Below are positions 45,038 to 54,155 of a stretch of DNA of 64,000 nt, piece by piece. Position 1 is the stretch's first letter. Each line of letters opens with the position of its first letter. The notes beneath the pieces were generated by a model. It was not told where the DNA came from and ran no database searches. It saw only the letters and a list, made by a program, of their open reading frames with translations. The stretch is from Brachycybe producta (Eukaryota; Arthropoda; Diplopoda; Playtdesmida; Andrognathidae): NCBI GenBank assembly GCA_036925085.1, contig JAUPFP010000066.1, forward strand, positions 124,001 to 188,000, in the 5' to 3' direction. The position numbers were made by a program, and so were the translations under genes.

Positions 45038-45965
45038 TACCTAGTACACACCTGATAATTTAAATGCATTTAAATAATAAACGTGTTCTACAGAGCCCTG
45101 TGAAGGGTAAATAAACAATATGTCGAATTCAATTTATTCAGTTAATAATCTGAAAATATAGAGTTAATACGTAAATATAAATATATAAACTATTGACAAA
45201 ATATTGATTTAGTATTTCAATTTAAAATAATAATAATAGAAGCTTTGCGAACTGTAAAACGAAATGTGAGAAAATACGAAATACATTAAAAATACGATAT
45301 ATTTAAAATTATTTCGTATTTTCAGTCTAATTTTACAAGTGTCGTTACGATATTTTTTCTATTTTTCGCGACGAAACATTTCTTATATTTCGTTACCACG
45401 AAAAAGTCGCGCATGCGTGTTTTTGACATTTTGGTCAAAAAAGCAGCCATTTTTTTACCCACTTCAAACAAACGATAGAATATTTTGAAGAAATGAGTGC
45501 ATGTAATCTCCAGGAAAGTATTAAATTTACTCAACAAAAAGCAGCAGATGTTAGGTTAAAGGTAGGTTATAATATTTAATTGTTTTTTACTTTTTATTTA
45601 TTTGCTGTTATTACCATTTCCATCCCTTGTTGTCGCCGTCGTGATTTCTGGTTTTAGTAATACACATAGGTACTTTTTGTTTCAGGTTTTAATTGTAGCC
45701 AAAAATGTGATATTTCGTGTTTTATTTTAATTTTTTTCGTTTTGGCAGAACGCAAACCATTAACGAAATTTAATTACGAAATAAATAAAAAACGAAATTA
45801 ATTAAAAATATATCGTTTTCATTTTATTTCGTGTATTTTTTGGACGAAAAATCGCAAAGCATCTAATAGTCAATTTTATTTGGTTTCATGTCCTTAACTG
45901 GATTCCATATAATTCACCTAAACACATTTAATTTAAATTCATTTAACTCATGTGTGTACAAGGTA
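45038..45965. mobile_element. MITE family B, copy 3 (split by a 624-bp insert)
   Basis: Ends TACCTAGTACACACCTGATA and (inverse) TACCTTGTACACACATGAG, flanked by TAA (45035-45037) and TAA (45966-45968). A 3-bp TAA/TTA duplication suggests a PIF/Harbinger-type origin, inferred from one clean copy. The two halves are collinear with 11836-12135. Confidence 0.8.
45240..45863. mobile_element. Insert with AAGCTTTGCGA ends inside family B copy 3
   Basis: It starts AAGCTTTGCGAAC and ends TCGCAAAGCATC (an imperfect inverse). The 6-bp TAATAG is present on both sides (45234-45239, 45864-45869). Subterminal regions are rich in acgaaat/atttcgt boxes. No transposase motif. Superfamily unclear; a hAT with an eroded 8-bp duplication is possible. 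Confidence 0.75.
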
Positions 45966-45968
45966 TAA

Positions 45969-47270
45969 GGTTGAAACAAAAAGGTGGTGCTTACTGTAAT
46001 TAAAAAATTAATGATTGAAGAAATTGAAACAGATTCCAAAAACTTTGAACAAAAAATTTACACGAAAATGACACAAACGCTTTTGTGAAAAAATTTTTTT
46101 AAGTGTTTGTCTTTCTTCTATTGTGGTACAAACGGTACCATCCACCTTTTTTTTAATGGCACTTTTTTTTGCTTTGGAGGAATTAGTTGGCGTCTAAAAG
46201 TGGTTCTAAATATACTTCATTATATGCTGTATTTATTTTTATTTTTAAAAAATGTTGTTACAACTCCATACTTTTCTTTTTCAACTGTAATAATTTTTGT
46301 GAATTTTGTGTAATTATTTAATGTTTAAGCATGGTAAAAGGGTGATTAACTCTGCAGATGTGTTCCAGTTTGTTTTGGCGCACGCTCAATTATGGGCTTT
46401 CATTGCGTTTTAAATTCGGGCACGGTTTTAATTTCGGCTTTTCGTCTTATTTGAGCAACATGAGCTTTTGTGTTTGTTACACTTGTCATAACAGAAGGGT
46501 TAAATTATCCAAAGGAAGACAAAGTTGAAAACTGTGATTGTAGGCACTATGAGTAACCGGAGGGGAGGGGGGGGGGATGGAGGGTTTGATTGTCAGTCGT
46601 TTATGAATGAAGAACGTTTCAATCTATAAAGAAACAAAAACCATACGCGGACAAGTAGTATGTTTTTGATTAGGTCTCTCTTGAGTCTCTTTGATTTGGG
46701 GCGAGAGGGCCCTGATGTGGAAGGGGCCAAGATATGTCAACCGGGTCATGGAGTCAAGTATCTTAAAATTTTAATGGAAGTGGGCAGTGGTCTACTAGCT
46801 TATAGATTTGTGTAGTGTTGTTTTAACCATGTCAAATATCATTTAATTGTAATTTGTTCAAAGACCGTGGTCACACTACTCAATAAATTGTTGTAAAGCA
46901 TAGTGCAAAAGTCAATAAGATCACGTATAATGGTGTTAGTGTTTTTGAGAATGAGACAAACTTTTATATTGTTGTTATACAGTAATGCAGAGATTATTAA
47001 GCCGATGCTGCACGTAGCAACAATTCAGCAACTTAAGAGCAACATAGGGTTGTTGCTCTATTCTTTTATGAAAGTTGAAACGTCTGTCAAAACAGCAACA
47101 AACCGAAATTGTGGCTTACAAATTGAAAGCAACGGAATTTTCAAATAGAAGTTGGTTATATTTTCAAGCGACCATTTCAGGCAAAAGCCAATAAAAACGG
47201 TTTCTATAATCACGTGTCTATTTTAACTGATGAAGAAGAGGAGGAAGAAGAAAAAAATGTCTACTAACAC
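45969..47270. other. Non-coding interval
   Basis: No gene seen. A G run at 46569-46576. Frames of 68 and 81 codons lack features. Confidence 0.5.
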
Positions 47271-47279
47271 AACATGTGG

Positions 47280-47454
47280 ACAGGCAGTGGATCCCGCACA
47301 ACAAATTCGTTTATCCCGCCCCTTTTATGAGGAATGGCAATTTCTAATTGGTTTGTTACTTGGTCTGATGTCACATGCCCCGCCTTTTATGTGGGATAGC
47401 AATTTCTAATTGGTTCATATTTTAATTTTTGTTGTGCTGGATCCAATCGCCTGT
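47280..47454. mobile_element. GC-box palindromic MITE (family M) with perfect 9-bp duplication
   Basis: Ends ACAGGCAGTGGATCC and (inverse) ACAGGCGATTGGATCC, flanked by AACATGTGG (47271-47279) and AACATGTGG (47455-47463). The core has cccgccccttttatg, tttctaattggtttgtta and gatgtcacatgccccgcc. 175 bp. Confidence 0.92.
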
Positions 47455-47727
47455 AACATGTGGTCAGCAGAAAGGGAATTGTTCCTGATAGAATTTTATA
47501 AAGGTACTGTATGTTTAATTTACAATTAGGAATTATTTAATAGCCATTATAATTAAAGCAGCAGCTTTTCTCTGCATAAAGGAGGAAATCCTTTGTCTGA
47601 CAACCTCTTCGTTTCATTGGTTGTTGCTTTCAAGAATGAGTTAAGATTTGAAGTAGTAAGTTTCATGAAAGTTGCTACGTGTATCATACGTGTTGCTAGC
47701 AAGAAATGGGAAACTGCTGTTGCTACA

Positions 47728-48323
47728 ACTAGTATTGCTATGTTTGTACTAGTATTGCTATGTTTGTACTAGTATTGCTATGTTTGTACTAGTATTGCTA
47801 TGTTTGTACTAGCATTGCTATGTTTGTACTAGCATTGCTATGTTTGTACTAGTATTGCTATGTTTGTACTAGTATTGCTATGTTTGTAGTAGTATTGCTA
47901 TGTTTGTAGTAGTATTGCTATGTTTGTAGTAGTATTGCTATGTTTGTACTAGTATTGCTATGTTTGTACTAGTATTGCTATGTTTGTAGTAGTATTGCTA
48001 TGTTTGTACTAGTATTGCTATGTTTGTAGTAGTATTGCTATGTTTGTAGTAGTATTGCTATGTTTGTACTAGTATTGCTATGTTTGTACTAGTATTGCTA
48101 TGTTTGTACTAGTATTGCTATGTTTGTACTAGTATTGCTATGTTTGTACTAGTATTGCTATGTTTGTACTAGTATTGCTATGTTTGTACTAGTATTGCTA
48201 TGTTTGTACTAGTATTGCTATGTTTGTACTAGTATTGCTATGTTTGTACTAGTATTGCTATGTTTGTACTAGTATTGCTATGTTTGTACTAGTATTGCTA
48301 TGTTTGTACTAGTATTGCTATGT
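47728..48323. repeat. 20-bp satellite array, about 30 units
   Basis: The unit actagtattgctatgtttgt repeats with no length change that I can see: three units fit each 60-base line in constant register across the whole array. Only point variants occur. The act/agt variant is clustered at about 47886-48055, and agcattg occurs in two adjacent units at about 47811-47837. Confidence 0.97.
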
Positions 48324-48508
48324 GTAGCATCAGCTTTATGTTGACTTCTAAAATACATGATATTTAAATATTGCAGTCTGGCTTGGCCTGTACCAAACTG
48401 TGAATATCATCATCACATTATGGTGGTGTCCAATTTCAGGTTGCACACGACAGGTTTTCGTGCAGCATTGTACAACATTCTGAGAGCAATTTCATCCTAG
48501 CTTAGTAG
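48324..48508. other. Short non-coding interval
   Basis: Nothing recognisable. The last 8 bases are the duplicated target of the next element. Confidence 0.5.
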
Positions 48509-48678
48509 TAGAGACCTTCATAAAGAGCCCATGGGCTGGGCTTGGATCGGCATTTTTATGTTAAAGACCCATGGGCCTGGTGGGCATTGTGGGGTTTAGT
48601 GGGTTTCGTGGGCTGGGCCCAGTATGAAGTCTCGTGGGCTGGGCTTGGCTTCACATTTTTGCACAATGCAGGTCTCTA
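48509..48678. mobile_element. hAT-type MITE
   Basis: Ends TAGAGACCTTCATAAAG and (inverse) TAGAGACCTGCATTGTG. Flanks CTTAGTAG (48501-48508) and CTTAATAG (48679-48686) agree at 7 of 8 positions. The interior repeats gggctgggct and catggg boxes. 170 bp. The 63-codon frame is incidental. Confidence 0.87.
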
Positions 48679-48686
48679 CTTAATAG

Positions 48687-49012
48687 TGCATAATATTTTC
48701 AACAATCTCATTTTGAAATTGCATTGCTATTAGCAACAGAGAAAAATATGAAACGTAAAATTCAAAGTAAAACAACATTGTTACATTTGAATATCCTTCT
48801 TGTAAACACTGAATTTTGGACAATTTTGTTGTTTACAGGATATTCAACATTGTTTTTTTGGTAAGATAACTGTGGAATTAGAGTTGTCATCATCTGATAC
48901 GAGGGTCATAGAGCCCCTGGCCCCTGATCAAATTCCACAACTTAAAACAAAGATGAAAACTTGGCACTTGACTTCAATTTTTGAACTCTCTGAACACATT
49001 TATAACAATGAT
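48687..49012. other. Non-coding interval
   Basis: No gene seen. Confidence 0.5.
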
Positions 49013-49730
49013 CGAGGGGCAGTTAGAAAGTAAGGTACACTCCCAACTCAAAAAGTACAAGAAATATTATAGTACAAATATTTTTTTTATTAAATAGTAA
49101 ACAAGAAACCTATTTTTCTACATAATCATCCAACAAGTTCTTGCGTTTTTCATATCTCTGAACAAGCTTTGTGATTCCAGCTTTGTTAAAAATCCCATCC
49201 AGCATGTGAACACCAGTTCTGATGATTTGTTGAGTTACTTCTATGAGAAATACCCATTGTCTCAGCAGTTTCATCAACTGTTATTTGTCGGTTTAGTTGA
49301 ATCATTTCATCGAAGCTCTGAACATTGTCAACTGTAGTTCTGATGTGCTTGGTCTCCCAGAGCAATCGTCGTCAGTGATGTCAGTACGGCCGTTCTCGAG
49401 TATTTCGCACCATTTCCCAACTGTGCTTGCCTCGAAATAACCTTCTCGCCATAAACTTCACACATTTGCTTATGAATTTCAGTGGGATTACACTTTTTTC
49501 AACCATAAAAATCGGATCACTGCACGAATTTCAATTTTGGACAATGGAACAGGTAGCAGTTGCGTTTCTTGTTAACTGATAAGAGACATGCTATCAACAT
49601 TACAATTGATATCACTATCGATCTATTGAAAATGAAGTTCAAACAGTGTTGCCTCAACCTCCCATCAAAACATATCTCGTCTTGAAGGAAGATTATGACC
49701 ATGTGCAACATACATTTTGACTGCCCCTCG
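49013..49730 (-). pseudogene. mariner transposon relic with broken transposase
   Basis: Terminal repeats CGAGGGGCAGTTAGAAAGT and (inverse) CGAGGGGCAGTCAAAATGT bound the element; TA follows at 49731. Minus-strand fragments in several frames resemble mariner transposase: IRAVIRFLWLK and TEIHKQMCEVYGE (N-terminal helix-turn-helix region), KWCEILENGR-like and SGRPSTS (end of the DNA-binding part), and near the 3' end LVQRYEKRKNLLDDYVEK before a stop. The DD(D/E) catalytic segment is absent. The reading frame passes almost directly from the DNA-binding part to the C-terminus, with frameshifts and stops. It cannot be functional. Confidence 0.85.
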
Positions 49731-49732
49731 TA

Positions 49733-50734
49733 CAGACTTTTTTCATGTTGGAATCTTGCTCAAGAGTGTGTTCAAGTTGGTAATTTTAAGTGTTACATTA
49801 TTTTCTTTTAGAATATGAAGCCCTTTCAAAAATCAAGATGGAAGACTTGACCATCATTAGTCAGAGTCATCGCTATAGTTTTATTGGGTCAGAACAAAAA
49901 TGTCAAGAAAAATAAGGCTACAAAACCAGGTGTTTTTAGTTTACATGTAATATATGCCTGTAAGGCCCCCAAAGGATCCCTTCTAGTTTCCATGCTTTTA
50001 GTTTTTCTATTGATTCTAAGCTAGAAGCAACTCTATGTAGAGGGCGCCACCTACTTATTCAGGTGTGGTCATTTGTTATTGAACGGTCAGAAGTAATCAA
50101 ATAAACATGTTTCTCTTGAGCTTAGTATATAATATTGCTGGGAGGGATGTTTCATTTTTACACAAGAGTCAAGAGAAAGAGAGAAAAACCCGGGTAAGAA
50201 AGGCTACATACTACGTATATGTATAAAATGCATGTCCTGCATTATATGTATATGTAGTAAAAGTAGATATTGATTTTTCTAGAGAAAAGGAGAGAAAAAA
50301 CAATCAATGAAACTGTTCTACATTTTGAGTGACCCAAATTCAAGAAAGGAAACTTTTCCACTTGAACTTCAACTTGTACTTTCTCAGGAGGTTCCTACAT
50401 AGAAAAACATCAATTTGATTAAGTACACTCTAACAGGAGTTTTTCTGTGTTGGCACTCTGGCTCAGAGAGAGAGAAAGAGAGTTCAAGTATCAAGTTTTC
50501 TTCTTGAATTTGGTCCTTGAAGAAGAGTATGACAGGGAAGTTATATTATGAAAGTATCATAGGAATATGCATTTGGGGAGAAGGGGCGGGGGCGGGCAAC
50601 TAGGAGTAAAGCAAAAAGAGTCTTGCTTGAAAGTTGCCTGCAGTCTATTGATATTTTCTGGAGCGAATTAGAAGCAGAAACTGAGCTCTTTTTTTAATTT
50701 CTTGCAAGTACAAAATATACATCTGCTATTGGTT
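49733..50734. other. Non-coding interval
   Basis: GA-rich bases near 50466-50482 and a ggggcgggggcggg block near 50582. No gene seen. Confidence 0.5.
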
Positions 50735-51480
50735 ATTTGACGTAGCAGTTTGTTCACGAGTTTGAGAGCGGCTTTGAGGTCGTGGCTAAGCCGTGTCTTC
50801 TGGCTTTATGCTATTGATGCGATCAGATGATCGCTATCGTTGAATTCATTGCTACAGTCGTTCCGTTTGTTGGAAGTTCAGTTGCCGTTGCAGACTCGCG
50901 GTGGTCGGCTGTGTTGCTCTGATTTGAGGGACGAGCAAAGGTTTTTTTTGTTTGTTTGTTGGCTAAGTTTAAGTAGCGTTTAAGGAGGAGTGCTTAAGTT
51001 CATGCCGCGTTTGGATGTTTCAAACACGGCATCAGTGGTTTGTGAATCGCGGTGTTTTTTTATTTTGTTGCTTGGACGTATATATGGTTTCGGCGATGTT
51101 GACATGAAATGAGTGAAAATGCACTTTTTAGGGGAGTTTTTAAAGTTGTGTTGACCATGAACAAACGTTAGTATGAACGGTCAAGTGTGTCCATTGGCCT
51201 TGAGTGATTTTTTGTTGTTGTTTTTATTGTTTTGTTGGTGATTTTTTTTTTTATAAAAAAAATGTTAAAATCGTGAATTGATTTCTTCAATGTGAGGATT
51301 ATTTCTTCAGATTTTTTTTTCTGTTATTTTATGTCGTTTAATTATTACAAAAAAAAAGTGCAAGGAACTGATTTGCATATTTTTGCATTTTAAGGAATTT
51401 TTGTTTTTATTAGGAAGAAACCTATAACTGGGTTATTTTTTTTTTTACTTTTTATCAGGTAAGAAGAATGTAATTAACTG
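50735..51480 (+). promoter_or_regulatory. CpG-rich block; candidate promoter or non-coding first exon
   Basis: Between about 50740 and 51080 CpG is far more frequent than elsewhere (about 15 in the first 200 bases by eye). A 12-bp stem with one mismatch (atgccgcgtttg / caaacacggcat) lies at 51002-51032. A splice-donor-like CAG|GTAAGA is at 51456-51464. No long frame is present, so if it is an exon it would be 5' untranslated. The strand is inferred from the donor only. Chance is a real alternative. Confidence 0.3.
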
Positions 51481-51705
51481 ATTACTTCGTGTTGGCGCTT
51501 TGCCGCGCTCTTTACTGTGTGTTGGACGGGGTGGAGAAACGGGACATTTGCGCTGCTTCTGTTACCTTTAGCATTAGCAGCTCTGAGCACCTAGCGTGTG
51601 TGCTTTACTTAGTTACTAAACAATAATACTTATTGGAATAAAAGATAGCTATGTTGACATTGCTGCTCTTAAGAAGTTGCAATATTGCTGTCAATTGTGA
51701 TACTA
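51481..51705. other. Non-coding interval
   Basis: CpG remains moderate to 51600. No gene seen. Confidence 0.4.
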
Positions 51706-51745
51706 CGGACATGACCGCGAGGCTAGCTCAGTCCGATCGAGCCTG
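51706..51745 (+). pseudogene. tRNA-like A-box fragment (possible SINE head)
   Basis: The sequence gaggctagctcagtccgatc looks like the 5' half of a tRNA-derived SINE (tagctcagtccg resembles an A box). The B box is not found before the following hAT-type element. Low certainty. Confidence 0.35.
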
Positions 51746-51774
51746 CCTCAGCCTAACTTATGTACACCATCACT

Positions 51775-52085
51775 ATGGCTCGGATTTGTATGGCAATATC
51801 AAGCAATGCCCCCAAGTGCCAATTGTGAAGTAAACATTCCCGTTTAAGATCAACAATTAAGATTTTTTTTTCAATAAAAAAAATTACTAAAGACTAAAAA
51901 TCTCTAGTTGACAACTGATAGTAACCAGTCATGTAGTCTCTAACCAGCCTCTTTAGTTTTTTTTTTAAATCCCAGCATAATTGGCTGTTTGTTCTAAGGA
52001 TGATGTTGATTAGCTCATAATTGGCACTTGGGCCACAAATTGAGAAACATTTACTTGATATATTGCATAAAAATTCGAGCCATCA
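51775..52085. mobile_element. TAGGGCTCGG palindromic hAT MITE, diverged copy
   Basis: The left arm tatggctcggatttgtatgg ... caagtgccaattgtgaagt and the right arm (inverse) attggcacttgggccacaaa ... ttgcataaaaattcgagcca match 53082-53392. The target duplication is not readable. Confidence 0.75.
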
Positions 52086-52108
52086 AGTTTTCTTACAGTT
52101 AAATTGAA

Positions 52109-52543
52109 TTGGAGGTGAGACGAATCCTAAATTCTCTCGAATCCGAATCCGAATCCGAATCCTAAAAGGTTCTCGAATCTCTCATATAAGAATCCTATAT
52201 TATTCATTTAGAAGATACAAATAAATGAAATAATATTAAATATTAAATTATTAATAATAAAAAACAAGTGTGGCTTCACTCAGGGTCGCCACAAGGTGAT
52301 GATATTGGTGATCCGGGTCAGGCCACCGAAATTGCAACAATCGCCGGTTTTTTTTTTTTTTGTTAGTGAACGCTTCTATTGGACGTCAATGGAGTTAAAA
52401 CTAATTTTACCAAAGTTTTAACAGTCTTTTTTTACGGTTAGGATTCGAATAAGATTCGAAAGACGAAAAAAGCGCGAAGATTCGAGTTTTTGAATTTCGA
52501 ATATTTTTCAAGATTCGCGGATTCGAGGATGTCCCACAACCCT
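52109..52543. mobile_element. hAT-type element rich in cgaatcc
   Basis: The left end ttggaggtgagacgaatcc and right end (inverse) agggttgtgggacatcctcg, with cgaatcc/ggattcg boxes beside both. Perfect 8-bp duplication AAATTGAA (52101-52108, 52544-52551). A gaatcc hexamer repeat lies near the left end. 435 bp. A fragment of another copy is at 53815-54155. Confidence 0.85.
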
Positions 52544-52599
52544 AAATTGAATGATTGAAGTGGATTTCTGCCTAAACAGAGGTTATGGATTTAAATTAG

Positions 52600-52740
52600 A
52601 AAATTTTAATTCGGAAAAATTACTCTGCAAGGAGCCAAGAAGGACCGTGGCAGAGGAACAAAAGTCCAATTGCAGTGTCTAATGTGTTCTGGGGCAACTT
52701 TGTAGGTGTAGCTGATTTTACGCCTGAACAGGTTTTTTTA
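52600..52740 (-). mobile_element. LINE 3' tail, copy 3
   Basis: On the minus strand it has actgcaattggacttttgtt, cctctgccacggtcctt and ggctccttgcagagtaa, collinear with 41125-41310 and 56230-56300. No coding remains. Confidence 0.65.
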
Positions 52741-53081
52741 GACATGATTGAAGACAATGAAGAGCAATAAGAATTGGATTGACAAACTACAGGATTGTCC
52801 ATCCAAAATTGATGGTTTATTTTGTTTATTCAATCCTAATTTTTATTGCTCTCTTCAATATTGACTTGGAACTTTTTCTTGTTCAGTCAGAAATGAAATG
52901 GCAATCTTTTTTTGTCGCAATAAGTTGTGGAAGAATTTAATGCTTTGCAATGATGAAAAACATGAGTAATTAAGACGAAAATAAAGGGCTCTCTTTCCAT
53001 TTATAATTTCAAAAAGAAAACTAGGAAGAAAAAAAAAAAATAACTGACAGAAATGGATAGAACACGTAGGTCTATAATAAG

Positions 53082-53392
53082 TAGGGCTCGGATTTTGATG
53101 CAATATCAACCGTGAATGTTTCTCAATATGTGGCCCAAGTGCCAATTGTGAAGTGACAATCTCGTTTAGATAATAAAAAAAAACAATTGTTCTTCCTAAT
53201 TAAAAACAATGGTTAGAGGCTAGAACTCTAGTTGACAACTGAAAGTAATCAGACATCTAGCCTCTCTACCCAGCTTTTTTGATTAGAAATAACATAATTG
53301 CAGTTGCTCTAATGATGATTACTTTACAGTTGGCTCTTGGGCCACAAATTGAGAAACATTCCGGTTGATATTGCATCAAAATCCGAGCTCTA
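53082..53392. mobile_element. TAGGGCTCGG palindromic hAT MITE, complete copy
   Basis: Left arm TAGGGCTCGGATTTTGATGC and right arm (inverse) TAGAGCTCGGATTTTGATGC extend for about 70 bp each (tttctcaatatgtggccca / tttctcaatttgtggccca). Perfect 8-bp duplication ATAATAAG (53074-53081, 53393-53400). 311 bp. Other copies: 51775-52085, half at 18603. Confidence 0.93.
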
Positions 53393-53400
53393 ATAATAAG

Positions 53401-53814
53401 TTAATAACGATTTTGAAAGACAAGCCAGCTATTTTTTCTTGTAGAAATAAAACAAAAACAAACAAACAAACAACGGTTTCTGCGTGGCCGGCCGGCCGTC
53501 TTTGCTTGTGAGGGAGAGAGTGGCAGGCAATTTCGATTTTTAGAAGCCCGAGTTTATTAGTTCAGTGTTCGGTTACTTTGATGCTTACGTCGTAGTACAG
53601 CCACCGTGCTCCGTGCACAGACGCTGTTTTTAATTTTACATGTACTTTCAATCTACCATAAACTGACAGAACTTTCAAAAAAAAATTTCACTTTATATTG
53701 TTGAAAAAAATGTTAAAAAAAATATAAGCAATTTTATATTATGTGAAAAATAATAAATATTTTTTTAGAAAAAGCTGTCCAACAAAAATAGTAAGCCCTA
53801 GAATATAAAAAATA
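53401..53814. other. Non-coding interval
   Basis: A small ggccggccggccg palindrome at about 53487. No gene seen. Confidence 0.5.
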
Positions 53815-54155
53815 GAGGTGGGCCGAATCCTAAATTTTCTCGAATCTGGATCCTAAAAGGTTCTCGAATGCACAGACAATTAGAAAACGGGATGAACAGA
53901 AGTTGGCTCCGCCCTTTTTTATGACGACCGGCAACTTCTAATTGGTTGGTTATGTAGTCTGACGTCACATACTCCGCCCCTTTTCAACGTCGAACCACAC
54001 AACAAACCAATTAGAAGTTGCCGTTCGTCATAAAAAAAGGCGGAGCCAACTTCTGTTCATCCCGTTTTCTAATTGCCTGTCTCGAATCCCCCCCCCAACC
54101 GAATCTCTCGAATCGTTCATATAAGAATCCTATATTAATCATTAAGAAGATACAA
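53815..54155. mobile_element. cgaatcc-rich hAT fragment, split by a family M MITE
   Basis: It starts TAGAGGTGGGCCGAATCCTA and continues cctaaaaggttctcgaatg. It resumes after the insert with ctcgaatc ... catataagaatcctatatta ... gaagatacaaataaa, in the same order as 52109-52240. The right end is missing. Confidence 0.8.
53872..54080. mobile_element. GC-box palindromic MITE (family M), complete, nested
   Basis: Ends ACAGACAATTAGAAAACGGG and (inverse) ACAGGCAATTAGAAAACGGG. Flanks CTCGAATGC (53863-53871) and CTCGAATCC (54081-54089) agree at 8 of 9. The centre (tctgacgtcacatactccgc) is inverted relative to 58473, so it sits in the opposite direction. 209 bp. Confidence 0.92.

Noticed and set aside
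47728-48323. CRISPR-like regular array
   Set aside because: Units are directly adjacent with no unique spacers, and the context is animal DNA. It is a satellite.
48898-48912. Mariner-like tip tacgagggtcat
   Set aside because: No inverted partner or transposase at the right distance; the true mariner tip is at 49013.
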